64,000 nt of DNA from Clostridia bacterium (GTDB lineage Bacteria; Bacillota; Clostridia; Oscillospirales; Acutalibacteraceae), in the NCBI GenBank assembly GCA_017513195.1, contig JAFXGM010000005.1, positions 46,704 to 110,703 of the forward strand, read 5' to 3'. The notes under the pieces are model-generated. The model made no database searches and had not been told where the DNA came from. It was given only the letters and a program-made list of their open reading frames with translations. Below, piece by piece: positions 41,949 to 50,006 of this stretch (positions are counted from its first letter, which is position 1; the number at the start of each line of letters is the position of its first letter). The position numbers and the translations under genes were made by a program.

Positions 41949-43196
41949 TTACATACCCGTAACATCTATGCGCGGTACGAAAGCTCCGTCCGGTGCTGAG
42001 GAACGGTCTATGCCAAGTTGCTTATCCATAATTGCCTGCGCACTTTTCATAAATTCGGCAGGGTTATCAATATTAAAACTTGCCGCATTTATCTTAGTAT
42101 CCCTTTCTTCATAATCAAAATGGTGCACAAGAGTTCTTATTATATCATCTGCCATTGCTGCATATTTTTCGGAGATTTTTCCTTTTCTTTTGAGCTTTCT
42201 AACCTCTGACAAAAGACCATAATAATCCTCTTCTTTTGAGGTTTCCATCAACCTGTTTATTTGCAAAACTCTTGCATCGGGGTGATTTTTAAAATCACCA
42301 TTTTTTAAATATTTATCGGCTTTTCCTTCAAGTTTTCTCTTTTCTGAATTTGTAAGTAAATCCGTATCGGTTTGTCCGAATAAATACTCAGCAATTTCAA
42401 AAATCGCATCAGGGTCGCCCAATTTTGCTGCTTCCTCCAATAATTTCCTATCTATTGGTGAAGAATTTTTTGATTCTTGATAAAGCTTTCTACCTTGGCT
42501 TAATCGTTCGTTCTTTTCCTTTTCTTCAAGATATTTAATTGCGTTAGGATTACCAAGTTTCGCTGATTCTATAACAAGTTGTATATCTCCATCTATACCG
42601 CGTCTGAACATATCTTCAGTTTGGGCAAGTTTTTCCGCCTCAATGGCTTGCATGCGCTTTTCGCTATTTAATCTTTGTTGTTTCAAATCAAAAGTTCTCT
42701 TAAGCCCCTCCAGCTCTTTTTTAGCCTTCTTTTTCTTGTCATTGTTGATACTTATATCTGAAAAAAGAAAATATATTCCGCTTGGTATAATAAAAATACC
42801 TGCAGAAAAAACACCCGTAAGAAGCATGGTACCCAGCATATAAAAAAACTTTTCCCTTTGAAAAATACTAACAATTGCCGCCTCAAGCATTATCACCAAT
42901 ACGCCTAATCCTATAACCTTCCAAAAATCAGATTTATCTAAAGCAAAATTAGCCATATCGATTTTAAACAAATTCAAAAAGTAAGTTCTCATCGGTTCGT
43001 ATACTATCGCGAACACAATAAATCCTAAATACACAAGAACTGTCAAAATTCCTATAAGAATCCTTTTATTATCCTTTTTGCTATCGGCAACTATCTTCTC
43101 CTGCTCTTTTACCTTAGAGTCGGTATATTTAACCTCTTTCTCTAATTCCTTTATTGTTGCAAGATATTTATCAGGATTTAATACTCTTCCATTCAT
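41949..43196 (-). CDS. Unknown membrane protein with coiled coils and Sel1-like repeats
   Basis: A 415-residue protein. An N-terminal coiled coil (about 8-45) is followed by two pairs of membrane helices (about 48-70 and 92-150), then a second long coiled coil rich in Lys/Glu. A helical region follows with ESAKLGNPNAIKYLEEKEKN and EEAAKLGDPDAIFEIAEYLF, which look like Sel1/TPR-type repeats. It ends RIDVTGM. ATG 43196 lies 9 nt after AAGGAG. The gene after it upstream has the same layout and a similar tail (GIDSRGM), so the two probably form a complex. Function unknown; the pair is bounded by hairpin arrays A and B. Confidence 0.75.
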   Translation of the reverse strand: MNGRVLNPDKYLATIKELEKEVKYTDSKVKEQEKIVADSKKDNKRILIGILTVLVYLGFIVFAIVYEPMRTYFLNLFKIDMANFALDKSDFWKVIGLGVLVIMLEAAIVSIFQREKFFYMLGTMLLTGVFSAGIFIIPSGIYFLFSDISINNDKKKKAKKELEGLKRTFDLKQQRLNSEKRMQAIEAEKLAQTEDMFRRGIDGDIQLVIESAKLGNPNAIKYLEEKEKNERLSQGRKLYQESKNSSPIDRKLLEEAAKLGDPDAIFEIAEYLFGQTDTDLLTNSEKRKLEGKADKYLKNGDFKNHPDARVLQINRLMETSKEEDYYGLLSEVRKLKRKGKISEKYAAMADDIIRTLVHHFDYEERDTKINAASFNIDNPAEFMKSAQAIMDKQLGIDRSSAPDGAFVPRIDVTGM

Positions 43197-43248
43197 AGAC
43201 AAATTCTCCTTAAAATAAAATTTTCTATTATTTCAAAAACGCTTTTAA

Positions 43249-44229
43249 TTACATTCCTCTTGAATCAATTCCTTTTCCGCCCATCATTCCACTCGAAACT
43301 GCGTGCCACGCTTCATCTTCAGTCAACTCAGCCGAGGAATTGTTGCCACCAAAATTCAAACCACCGGAGTAATACTCCATCTCATACTTAGAGGAACTAT
43401 AATACTGCCCTTTTGCCAACGCGTTTTTCGTGATTTCCTCTATTCTTCTTATGCAATAATCGCGCTGTTCTTTTGGAGTCAACCAAACTTTTTCTTCACA
43501 CTTCAAAACAATATATTCATATTTTTCCGCTTCCCGATAACCAATATCATATAAAAATTCAACCCAGGAATATAACTTTTGATACATTGTATCACTTTTG
43601 GCACCGTTTTTTAAAGTTACCAGCCATCCCTCCAAATTATTGATGATATCTTTCATAGGAACTTCATTAGCAAGTTGTTTATACTCAATAATTTTTTTAA
43701 GTTCCTGTTGTTTCTCTTTCTGCTTCTCTTCTATTTTTTCCTTTTCTTTCCGCAATTCATAAATTTCTCTCAATTGTTTCCTAGCCATTATACGAGGGAA
43801 TAGCGTAAATATTATATTGATATTTAAAAGCTCCCAAGTAAAAAATCCTATTACAAAAAATAAAACGTTTTTCCAAAGTAATGTAACAATATCCGTAAAA
43901 TTCAAAACAAAAAAATCAGGAATCCAAGCAAACGGATATATATTATATCTTGAAAGACAATAAACAATGAGTAGAGATAAAATATATAAAAGAATATAAT
44001 GTAGAATATTGTACTTAACTGACTTACTATATCTTTTCCATTCTTTTGTTTTTTGCAAATTGATGATTTCCTGTTTCTTACGCCCAATTTCCAGTTGAAA
44101 AGTATTAATTTGTTCATTGAGTTTTCCTTCTGCATTTTCAACCTTTTCAGCAGTTATTTCTCCACCAAATCGACTTTTTTTAAATGTGCGATAATTATCA
44201 AGAAACGAACTCATTTCTAAAAATTCCAC
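43249..44229 (-). CDS. Unknown coiled-coil membrane protein, partner of the next gene
   Basis: A 326-residue protein. It has an N-terminal coiled coil (about 20-65), two membrane segments (about 75-95, 115-145), a very charged coiled coil (about 150-190, many Lys/Glu), a helical domain with EFLYDIGYREAEKYEYIVLK, and a Gly/Ser-rich end finishing GGKGIDSRGM. Start GTG 44229 lies 8 nt after GGTGGT; ATG 44214 is the alternative. The base composition is more AT-rich than that of the neighbours. No family is recognised. It is first in a two-gene operon driven by the promoter at the edge of array B. Confidence 0.7.
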   Translation of the reverse strand: MEFLEMSSFLDNYRTFKKSRFGGEITAEKVENAEGKLNEQINTFQLEIGRKKQEIINLQKTKEWKRYSKSVKYNILHYILLYILSLLIVYCLSRYNIYPFAWIPDFFVLNFTDIVTLLWKNVLFFVIGFFTWELLNINIIFTLFPRIMARKQLREIYELRKEKEKIEEKQKEKQQELKKIIEYKQLANEVPMKDIINNLEGWLVTLKNGAKSDTMYQKLYSWVEFLYDIGYREAEKYEYIVLKCEEKVWLTPKEQRDYCIRRIEEITKNALAKGQYYSSSKYEMEYYSGGLNFGGNNSSAELTEDEAWHAVSSGMMGGKGIDSRGM

Positions 44230-44262
44230 GAATAAACACCACCAAAATCAACTTTTGAACAC

Positions 44263-44291
44263 ATTATAGCATAAAAGTGGCGGAGAGGCAA
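44263..44291 (-). promoter_or_regulatory. Promoter at the left end of hairpin array B
   Basis: Minus strand TTGCCT (44286-44291), 17-bp spacer, TGC then TATAAT (44263-44268), nearly identical to the promoter block beside array A. Confidence 0.82.
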
Positions 44292-44297
44292 GGTGTT

Positions 44298-44513
44298 AGT
44301 GATATTGAAACCTGCGGTTTCAGTGATATTCAATAAGGTGCGTAGCACCGTCATTCTTCGTAGCAAGATTTATCTTGCGGAGAAATATTCGCCTCTTAAA
44401 CTCGCGAAGCGAATATCACTTGGAGTTTAGTCCAAATATCACTGCGAAGCAATATAACTCGCCGCCGGCGAATATAACTAAAAAACTCTTGTTCTTTCGA
44501 ACAAGAGTTTTTT
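44298..44513. repeat. Hairpin array B
   Basis: Same plan as array A. AGTGATATT linkers at 44298 and 44322 are followed by GAAACC/GGTTTC, then a longer diverged centre with GGTGC/GCACC, GCAAGAT/ATCTTGC and ATTCGC/GCGAAT. Inverted linkers AATATCACT (44412, 44435) and AATATAACT (44451, 44471) follow, with hairpins TTGGA/TCCAA, TGC/GCA and CGCCG/CGGCG. It ends in the same 15-bp terminator stem (44480-44513), which serves the tRNA operon. The last 65 bp are almost identical to array A. Confidence 0.9.
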
Positions 44514-44586
44514 GGAGGCACCACCCAGAATCGAACTGGGGATAAAAGCTTTGCAGGCTTCTGCCTTACCGCTTGGCCATGGTGCC
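44513..44586 (-). tRNA. tRNA-Cys (GCA)
   Basis: Minus strand acceptor GGCACCA pairs with TGGTGCC; anticodon GCA in CCTGCAAAG; T-arm CCCAGTTCGATTCTGGG; CCA encoded. Last gene of the five-tRNA cluster, followed at once by the array B terminator. Confidence 0.95.
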
Positions 44587-44611
44587 ATATTCAATTTGTT
44601 GGGGGTTAAAT

Positions 44612-44640
44612 AAAGGGCGCTTACCTTGAAGCGCCCCTTT
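44612..44640 (-). terminator. Hairpin between tRNA-Gly and tRNA-Cys
   Basis: Stem AAAGGGGCGC / GCGCCCTTT (one bulge) followed by ATTTAA on the minus strand. It may partially terminate the cluster before tRNA-Cys or act as a processing site; its first bases touch the tRNA-Gly CCA end. Confidence 0.55.
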
Positions 44641-44715
44641 GGAGCGGATTACGAGGCTCGAACTCGCTACCTCCACCTTGGCAAGGTGGCGCTCTACCAG
44701 ATGAGCTAAATCCGC
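44640..44715 (-). tRNA. tRNA-Gly (GCC)
   Basis: Acceptor GCGGATT pairs with AATCCGC; anticodon GCC in CTTGCCAAG; T-arm GAGTTCGAGCCTC; CCA encoded. Confidence 0.95.
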
Positions 44716-44722
44716 ATAATAA

Positions 44723-44798
44723 TGGTGCCTCCGGTCGGAATCGAACCAACGACACGGGGATTTTCAGTCCCCTGCTCTACCGACTGAGCTACAGAGGC
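44723..44798 (-). tRNA. tRNA-Phe (GAA)
   Basis: Acceptor GCCTCTG pairs with CGGAGGC (one G-T pair); anticodon GAA in ACTGAAAAT; T-arm GGTTCGATTCC; CCA encoded. Confidence 0.95.
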
Positions 44799-44801
44799 AA
44801 A

Positions 44802-44878
44802 TGGCGACCTGGATGGGGCTCGAACCCACGACCTCTAGCGTGACAGGCTAGCGTTCTAACCAACTGAACTACCAGGCC
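44802..44878 (-). tRNA. tRNA-Asp (GTC)
   Basis: Acceptor GGCCTGG pairs with CCAGGTC; anticodon GTC in CCTGTCACG; T-arm GGGTTCGAGCCC; CCA encoded. Confidence 0.95.
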
Positions 44879-44881
44879 AAA

Positions 44882-44957
44882 TGGTGGGAACAACAGGGCT
44901 CGAACCTGTGACCCTCTGCTTGTAAGGCAGATGCTCTCCCAGCTGAGCTATGCTCCC
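44882..44957 (-). tRNA. tRNA-Val (TAC)
   Basis: Acceptor GGGAGCA pairs with TGTTCCC; anticodon TAC in CCTTACAAG; T-arm CAGGTTCGAGCCCTG; CCA encoded. First gene of the cluster Val-Asp-Phe-Gly-Cys. Confidence 0.95.
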
Positions 44958-45003
44958 ACGAAACGCTGGCTCTGTTAATCGCAACTCACCGGCGACGAAC
45001 ACT

Positions 45004-45032
45004 ATAATAGCACACACGCCCAGCATTGTCAA
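45004..45032 (-). promoter_or_regulatory. Promoter of five-tRNA cluster
   Basis: Minus strand TTGACA (45027-45032), 17-bp spacer, TATTAT (45004-45009), about 46 bp before tRNA-Val. Confidence 0.82.
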
Positions 45033-45060
45033 GCATTTTTTTGAAAAATTTAAAAATTTT

Positions 45061-45939
45061 TTATTTTTTCAAAAAGGACCTTATCTCGTCACTTGTAAAG
45101 GTGTAAACGCTGCCGCAAAACTGACAAACGGTTTCGGCTTTTTCCATTTCATCTGCCATCTCTGTAAGCTCTTCTTGGCTTAAAGATTTAAGTGCGCTTT
45201 CAAATCTTTCCCTCGAACAATTACATTTATATGTGACAGTCTGCTCCTCTAGAACCTCAACCTCAAAACCTGTAAGCGCAATCTTTACAATATCAAGTAT
45301 ATCTTTGCCCTCGTCAAGCAGCGTAGTAATAGGCTTCATAACCTTTATGTTAGCCTCTAGCTTATCAATAACCTCGTCATAGCCGTATGCCGCAGGAAGA
45401 AGCTGAATAATATAACCGCCTGCAACGCGTACTGTAAGGTCGGGGTTTACAAGCACACCCAATGCACACACGGTAGGAATTTGCTCGCTTACGGCATAGT
45501 ACGCGGCAATGTCCTCGGCAATTTCGCCCGTAGCAATCGGCACAAAGCCATTATATGGCTCTTTCATTCCTAAATCTTTTATTACATATAAAGTGCCGTC
45601 ACGACCAACCGCGCCGCTAACGTCAAGCTTGCCGTTTTCTTTAAGTGGAATTTCTACCACAGGGTTTACGGCATAACCACGCACATCGCCACAACTATCT
45701 GCTACTGCAATTACTGCTCCGCTTGGACCGTTACCGTCTATTTTTACGGTTATTGTGCTATTTTCGCCCTTTAGGGCGTTGCCCATAAGTGAGGTGGCTG
45801 TAAGCAATCTACCCAAGGCGGCGGTTACAACCGCAGACGTCTTGTGCAGGCTTTCGGCACGAGCTACAATATCTGTACTGTCAAGCGCGGTTGCCATAAC
45901 AAGCCCGTCAGATGTTATGCATCTTATTAGTTTTCCCAT
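45061..45939 (-). CDS. hslO: Redox-regulated chaperone Hsp33
   Basis: A 292-residue Hsp33. Its N-terminal domain (MGKLIRCITSDGLVMATALD, LGRLLTATSLMGNALK, DSCGDVRGYAVNP) is followed by the C-terminal zinc switch CNC...CQFC near residues 235-275. Oxidation of these Cys releases zinc and activates holdase activity. It ends an operon dapF-yerC-methyltransferase-hslO, starting 3 nt after the methyltransferase stop. Confidence 0.96.
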   Translation of the reverse strand: MGKLIRCITSDGLVMATALDSTDIVARAESLHKTSAVVTAALGRLLTATSLMGNALKGENSTITVKIDGNGPSGAVIAVADSCGDVRGYAVNPVVEIPLKENGKLDVSGAVGRDGTLYVIKDLGMKEPYNGFVPIATGEIAEDIAAYYAVSEQIPTVCALGVLVNPDLTVRVAGGYIIQLLPAAYGYDEVIDKLEANIKVMKPITTLLDEGKDILDIVKIALTGFEVEVLEEQTVTYKCNCSRERFESALKSLSQEELTEMADEMEKAETVCQFCGSVYTFTSDEIRSFLKK

Positions 45940-45942
45940 TTA

Positions 45943-46680
45943 TTATTTCACTTTCCTTGTAACGTATACAACACGCTCGGTTGTGCCGGTAGGCGCGTTT
46001 TGGCTCATATCGTCAAAAGCCGCCTCAATTTTAAGCCCTGCCTTTTCGAACGCATTTTCTATTTCATTTTTGGTATAAGCGCGCTCGCAAAAGCTTTCAC
46101 CGGTTCGATAATAAGAATCACCCTGAGGGGTGAAAAAATCAAGATTTATCTCAACTGTATTTTTGCCGTCATATTCGTTTTGCCACACACAATAAACGTC
46201 GTCGGTATCGATAACAAAAGTATTATTACCCAAAACCTCGCTGTGTTTATACTCGGTGTTAAGGTCGAATATAAAAAGTCGGTCTTTTTCAAGAAATAAC
46301 GACACACGCTCTATCGCCTTGCAAAAATTTTCATAATCGGTTATATGATTTAGCGAATCAAGGCAGCAAATGGCTCCGTCAACAGTACCGTATAAATCAA
46401 GCTGCGTCGCGTCTTGGCAAAGATATAAAACATCATTGCCGGCATCAAATGATTTTTCGCGAGCGATTGCCAGCATATCATACGATATATCAACGCCTAT
46501 TACCGAAACGCCCTTCTCGGCAAAACGGTTGCTGAATTCACCCGTACCACAAGCAAGGTCAAGCATTAGCGTTGGCATACGGTCAAAGATTTCAAAAAGA
46601 GAGCAGATGTAATCTGTTCTCTTTTTATAATCAACATCTTGCATTAACGCGTCATACGAGTAAGCAAAATCGCTATACAT
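45943..46680 (-). CDS. Class I SAM-dependent methyltransferase
   Basis: A 245-residue protein with Rossmann motif I LMLDLACGTGEFSNRF near residue 40, motif II VIGVDISYDMLAIA and the motif IV-like GAICCLDSLNHI. It begins MYSDFAYSYDALMQDVDY, a common start of a Firmicutes group often found near hslO or yqeM-like genes. Substrate is unknown. It is 3 nt after yerC and 3 nt before hslO, so all are co-transcribed. Confidence 0.92.
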   Translation of the reverse strand: MYSDFAYSYDALMQDVDYKKRTDYICSLFEIFDRMPTLMLDLACGTGEFSNRFAEKGVSVIGVDISYDMLAIAREKSFDAGNDVLYLCQDATQLDLYGTVDGAICCLDSLNHITDYENFCKAIERVSLFLEKDRLFIFDLNTEYKHSEVLGNNTFVIDTDDVYCVWQNEYDGKNTVEINLDFFTPQGDSYYRTGESFCERAYTKNEIENAFEKAGLKIEAAFDDMSQNAPTGTTERVVYVTRKVK

Positions 46681-46683
46681 ATC

Positions 46684-46953
46684 TTAATCCTTCAAACGCT
46701 CAAGAACTGTTTTTGTGCCCTTGCTCATAGTGCGATTAACGCGGCTAATAGTTGCGGTTGACGCACCTGTTTCTTCAACTATGTCGTTATAGATTCTGCC
46801 TTCACTAAGCATTTTTGCCACAGCAAAGCGCTGCGCCAAAGACTTAATCTCTTTTGGGGTGCACAAATCCTCAAAAAGATGGTGACACTCCTCCTCGGAC
46901 TGAAGTGTCATAACCGCGCTGTAAAGAAGCTTTGAAAAATCTTTTTCTGCCAT
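46684..46953 (-). CDS. yerC: TrpR-like protein YerC/YecD
   Basis: An 89-residue TrpR-superfamily regulator. It shows FSKLLYSAVMTLQSEEECHH, FEDLCTPKEIKSLAQRFAVA and the HTH IYNDIVEETGASTATISRVN. Its role outside trp control is not well defined. ATG 46953 follows AGAGGA; a GTG 18 nt earlier overlaps the ribosome site. It lies 18 nt after dapF. Confidence 0.95.
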   Translation of the reverse strand: MAEKDFSKLLYSAVMTLQSEEECHHLFEDLCTPKEIKSLAQRFAVAKMLSEGRIYNDIVEETGASTATISRVNRTMSKGTKTVLERLKD

Positions 46954-46971
46954 TTTTGTATCCTCTTTCAC

Positions 46972-47817
46972 TTAATATTCATAAACGCCATCAAAAACTT
47001 TTATAGCGGACCCACGCATAAATACCGTGCCGTCGTTTTTGTAGGTTATAAATAAATCCCCACCAACCAGATGAACGGTAATTTCGGTATCGTGCTTGCA
47101 GTAGCCGTTTAGCACCGCCGCCACTGCCGCCGCGCAGGCACCCGTACCGCAAGCAAAGGTTTCACCGCTGCCGCGTTCCCAAACGCGCATTTGCAAGGTA
47201 CTTTCGTCAATAACACGAATAAATTCGGTATTTACCCCTTGAGGAAACATTTCGTGATGCTCAAAATGGGGGCCTATTTTTTCAAGATTTAGACTTTCTA
47301 TCTCGTCACAAAACGTAACCGCGTGGGGATTACCCATAGAAACTGCGGTAATATTATAGCTGTTGCCATCTACCGTTATAGCAGTATCAATTATTGTATC
47401 ACAATCGGCGATTGCAGGAATTTTTTCGGGTGACAACTCTGCCTTGCCCATATCTACCGTTATTGTTTCCGCCACACCGTCTTTATCGGTAATATAAAGC
47501 GTTTTTATTCCGCTTAACGTTTCAATAGTTATGGTGTCCTTATGTGCAATGCCGCTATCATAAACAAACTTACCCACGCAACGAATACCGTTGCCACACA
47601 TTTTGCCTTCGCTGCCGTCAAGGTTGAACATACGCATTTTAGCGTCAGCCATCTTGGACGGACATATTAAAATTACACCGTCAGCACCCACGCTAAAACG
47701 ACGCGGTGACATCATTTTGGCAAGCTCGTTTGGATTGTCTACCTGCTCGGTAAAACAATTTATATACACGTAATCGTTACCGATGCCGTGCATTTTTATA
47801 AACTTGATTTGTGGCAA
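46972..47817 (-). CDS. dapF: Diaminopimelate epimerase
   Basis: A 281-residue enzyme that interconverts LL- and meso-diaminopimelate for lysine and peptidoglycan. It shows IKFIKMHGIGNDYVYINCF, then the first catalytic Cys in KMCGNGIRCVGKF, and the second in ETFACGTGACAAAVAAVL. Start TTG 47817 (PQIKFIKMHG follows) has AGGCGGTGG upstream; the internal ATG of KMHGIGND is the alternative. First gene of the dapF-yerC-methyltransferase-hslO operon. Confidence 0.95.
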   Translation of the reverse strand: MPQIKFIKMHGIGNDYVYINCFTEQVDNPNELAKMMSPRRFSVGADGVILICPSKMADAKMRMFNLDGSEGKMCGNGIRCVGKFVYDSGIAHKDTITIETLSGIKTLYITDKDGVAETITVDMGKAELSPEKIPAIADCDTIIDTAITVDGNSYNITAVSMGNPHAVTFCDEIESLNLEKIGPHFEHHEMFPQGVNTEFIRVIDESTLQMRVWERGSGETFACGTGACAAAVAAVLNGYCKHDTEITVHLVGGDLFITYKNDGTVFMRGSAIKVFDGVYEY

Positions 47818-47834
47818 AAAACCACCGCCTAAAA

Positions 47835-47869
47835 AAATAATGATTGGCACACATAGCACCAATCATTAT
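47835..47869 (-). terminator. Terminator of zinc-ribbon gene, overlapping the dapF promoter
   Basis: Stem ATAATGATTGG / CCAATCATTAT with a T7 run after it on the minus strand. Its 5' arm overlaps the -10 of the dapF promoter, so termination of one gene and initiation of the next share the same bases. Confidence 0.78.
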
Positions 47870-47896
47870 TATAAATTATGATAAAATTAAAGTCAA
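47868..47896 (-). promoter_or_regulatory. Promoter of dapF operon
   Basis: Minus strand TTGACT (47891-47896), 17-bp spacer, TATAAT (47868-47873). Confidence 0.72.
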
Positions 47897-47906
47897 CAAA
47901 AAACTT

Positions 47907-48314
47907 TTATGCTTTAAAGACATAAACTTTAAACTTGTTCTGACATTTTGGGCAAATCGTAGTGTGCTTGCCCTTTTTTCGTGGAAGTCGCAGTACAGCG
48001 TGGCAACGAGGGCATTTTTTATAGACATGGGTATAATCCGCCTTGCGTTGACGACGAATTCCCATTTTATACTGTATGCCAACCTTTAGCTTTGCGGCAA
48101 ATTTGTTTTCACGCTGACGTGCCGAAATGTTGCGCGAAAAAAAGCGGAAAATGGCATAGGTTGTAAGTGCATATACCACTATCTGTAAAACGAGCGACCT
48201 TACAAAGCAGTTGGTTATAGCCAATATAGATGCCAAGCCGAATATAATATAGAACAATTCATCCACACCGTAGCGACCGCTTAAAAAGCGCATAAGTTTA
48301 TATCTAAAATTCAT
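47907..48314 (-). CDS. Small membrane protein with C-terminal zinc ribbon
   Basis: A 135-residue protein: basic N-terminus (NFRYKLMRFLSGRYG), two adjacent membrane helices (about 17-60), an Arg/Lys-rich segment, and a zinc ribbon with CPRC at about 103-106 and CPKC near 123. Many Oscillospirales encode similar proteins; function unknown. ATG 48314 follows AGAGGT. It is monocistronic and ends in the terminator shared with the dapF promoter. Confidence 0.8.
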   Translation of the reverse strand: MNFRYKLMRFLSGRYGVDELFYIIFGLASILAITNCFVRSLVLQIVVYALTTYAIFRFFSRNISARQRENKFAAKLKVGIQYKMGIRRQRKADYTHVYKKCPRCHAVLRLPRKKGKHTTICPKCQNKFKVYVFKA

Positions 48315-48442
48315 ATAATTACCTCTTTCACGTATATTATATACCCTCAAAAACAAATATTTGTGAACGCAAAATTAAAGTTTTTGCATTATTATATAAA
48401 ATGTGTTACAATTACTTAAAATAAGTTTTGGGGAGCAAATTT

Positions 48443-49966
48443 ATGTTTTCAATGGTAAAAAGCGCAGGCATTTTTGGTATCAATTCATATATGATTGAAA
48501 TAGAGGCCGACGTATCGGGTGGATTGCCCAGCTTTGACGTGGTAGGACTGCCTGACACGGCGGTAAAAGAATCTCGTGACAGGGTGCGCGCGGCCATTAA
48601 AAACTGTGGTTATAAGTTCCCCACCGGTAGAATAACGGTAAATCTGGCTCCTGCTGACAAGAAAAAAGAGGGCGCAGTTTACGACCTGCCAATACTTATC
48701 TCTATACTTATAGCATCTAAACAGTTAGATTGCAATACCTGTGATTGCGCTTTTTTAGGTGAGGTGTCGCTCGATGGACAGGTGCGCAGCATTAACGGCA
48801 TTATTGCTATGGTAATTGCCGCAAAGCAAAACGGTATTAAAAATATATTTATTCCCTTTGACAATGCACGCGAGGGCGCCGCGGTAGAGGGTATAAACGT
48901 TTATGGCATTAAAAACATAAAAGAGCTTATCGACCATCTGACAGTCTTTACCACACTTTCCCCTGCAACACCTATACAGTCTGACGAGAGTGCACTAAAC
49001 GCTATGCTTGATTTTAGCGAGGTAAAGGGACAAATTTTGGCCAAAAAAGCCCTTGAAATTGCCGCTGCAGGCGGACATAATTTGCTGATGATCGGTCCTC
49101 CCGGTTCGGGTAAAAGTATGCTTGCAAAGCGACTACCGACCATATTGCCATCTATGACCTTTGAGGAATCTATTGAAACCACAAAAATACATTCGGTAGC
49201 CGGTATACTTGATAAAAATCATCCACTCGTTACAACAAGGCCTTTCCGTTCGCCTCACCATACCGTTTCGTCGGTTGGTCTTTCGGGCGGTGGCACTGTG
49301 CCAAAGCCGGGTGAAATATCTATGGCGCATAACGGCGTACTGTTTTTAGACGAGCTGCCTGAATTTAAACGCGACGCTATGGAAGCGTTGCGCCAACCGC
49401 TTGAAGACGGTACGGTTACGGTGACTCGCGCTTCAGGCAGTGTAACCTACCCTAGCAACATAATACTTATCGCCGCTATGAACCCCTGCCCTTGCGGATT
49501 TTACGGACATCCTACCAAGCCCTGCACCTGCTCACAAAACGCAGTGCATAAATATTTAAATAAGATATCGGGGCCTTTGCTTGACCGATTAGATTTACAT
49601 ATTGAGGTACCACCGGTTGATTACAAAGCGCTTTCGGACAAGGCTCCCGGTGAAACCTCGGCGCAAATTCGCGAGAGGGTAAACCACGCTCGTGCACTGC
49701 AGGTAGAACGCTACCGCGGTACAGGCATCACATGCAACGCACAGCTTACACCATCGCTTTTGCGTAAGCATTGCGTAATGACCGAAGAAGCTAGCGCATA
49801 CCTAAGCCGCAGTTTTGACGCTATGGGACTTTCCGCACGCGCATACGACCGAATACTAAAGGTTGCTCGCACAATAGCCGACCTTAAAGGAAACGGCGAA
49901 ATACAAAAGGACGATATTGGCACAGCTCTACGTTTTAGAAGCCTTGACCGAAAATATTGGGAATAA
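48443..49966 (+). CDS. YifB/ComM-family Mg-chelatase-like AAA+ ATPase
   Basis: A 507-residue protein. An N-terminal ChlI/Lon-protease-like domain (1-180; VSGGLPSFDVVGLPDTAVKE, FLGEVSLDGQVRSINGI) is followed by the AAA+ Mg-chelatase domain (about 190-400) with Walker A GPPGSGKS and Walker B GVLFLDELPEF, and CPCGFYGHPTKPCTCS with its zinc-type Cys. A C-terminal Mg-chelatase helical domain follows. ComM of this family acts as a branch-migration helicase in natural transformation; with the CoiA-like gene this hints at DNA uptake genes. ATG 48443 follows GGGGAG. Confidence 0.95.
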   Translation: MFSMVKSAGIFGINSYMIEIEADVSGGLPSFDVVGLPDTAVKESRDRVRAAIKNCGYKFPTGRITVNLAPADKKKEGAVYDLPILISILIASKQLDCNTCDCAFLGEVSLDGQVRSINGIIAMVIAAKQNGIKNIFIPFDNAREGAAVEGINVYGIKNIKELIDHLTVFTTLSPATPIQSDESALNAMLDFSEVKGQILAKKALEIAAAGGHNLLMIGPPGSGKSMLAKRLPTILPSMTFEESIETTKIHSVAGILDKNHPLVTTRPFRSPHHTVSSVGLSGGGTVPKPGEISMAHNGVLFLDELPEFKRDAMEALRQPLEDGTVTVTRASGSVTYPSNIILIAAMNPCPCGFYGHPTKPCTCSQNAVHKYLNKISGPLLDRLDLHIEVPPVDYKALSDKAPGETSAQIRERVNHARALQVERYRGTGITCNAQLTPSLLRKHCVMTEEASAYLSRSFDAMGLSARAYDRILKVARTIADLKGNGEIQKDDIGTALRFRSLDRKYWE

Positions 49967-49967
49967 A

Positions 49968-50002
49968 AAAAGACCTTGCTAATCACGTTAGCAGGGTCTT
50001 TT
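49968..50002. terminator. Bidirectional terminator
   Basis: Stem AAAAGACCTTGCTAA / TTAGCAGGGTCTTTT between convergent YifB and AI-2E-type genes. Confidence 0.9.
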
Positions 50003-50006
50003 AACT

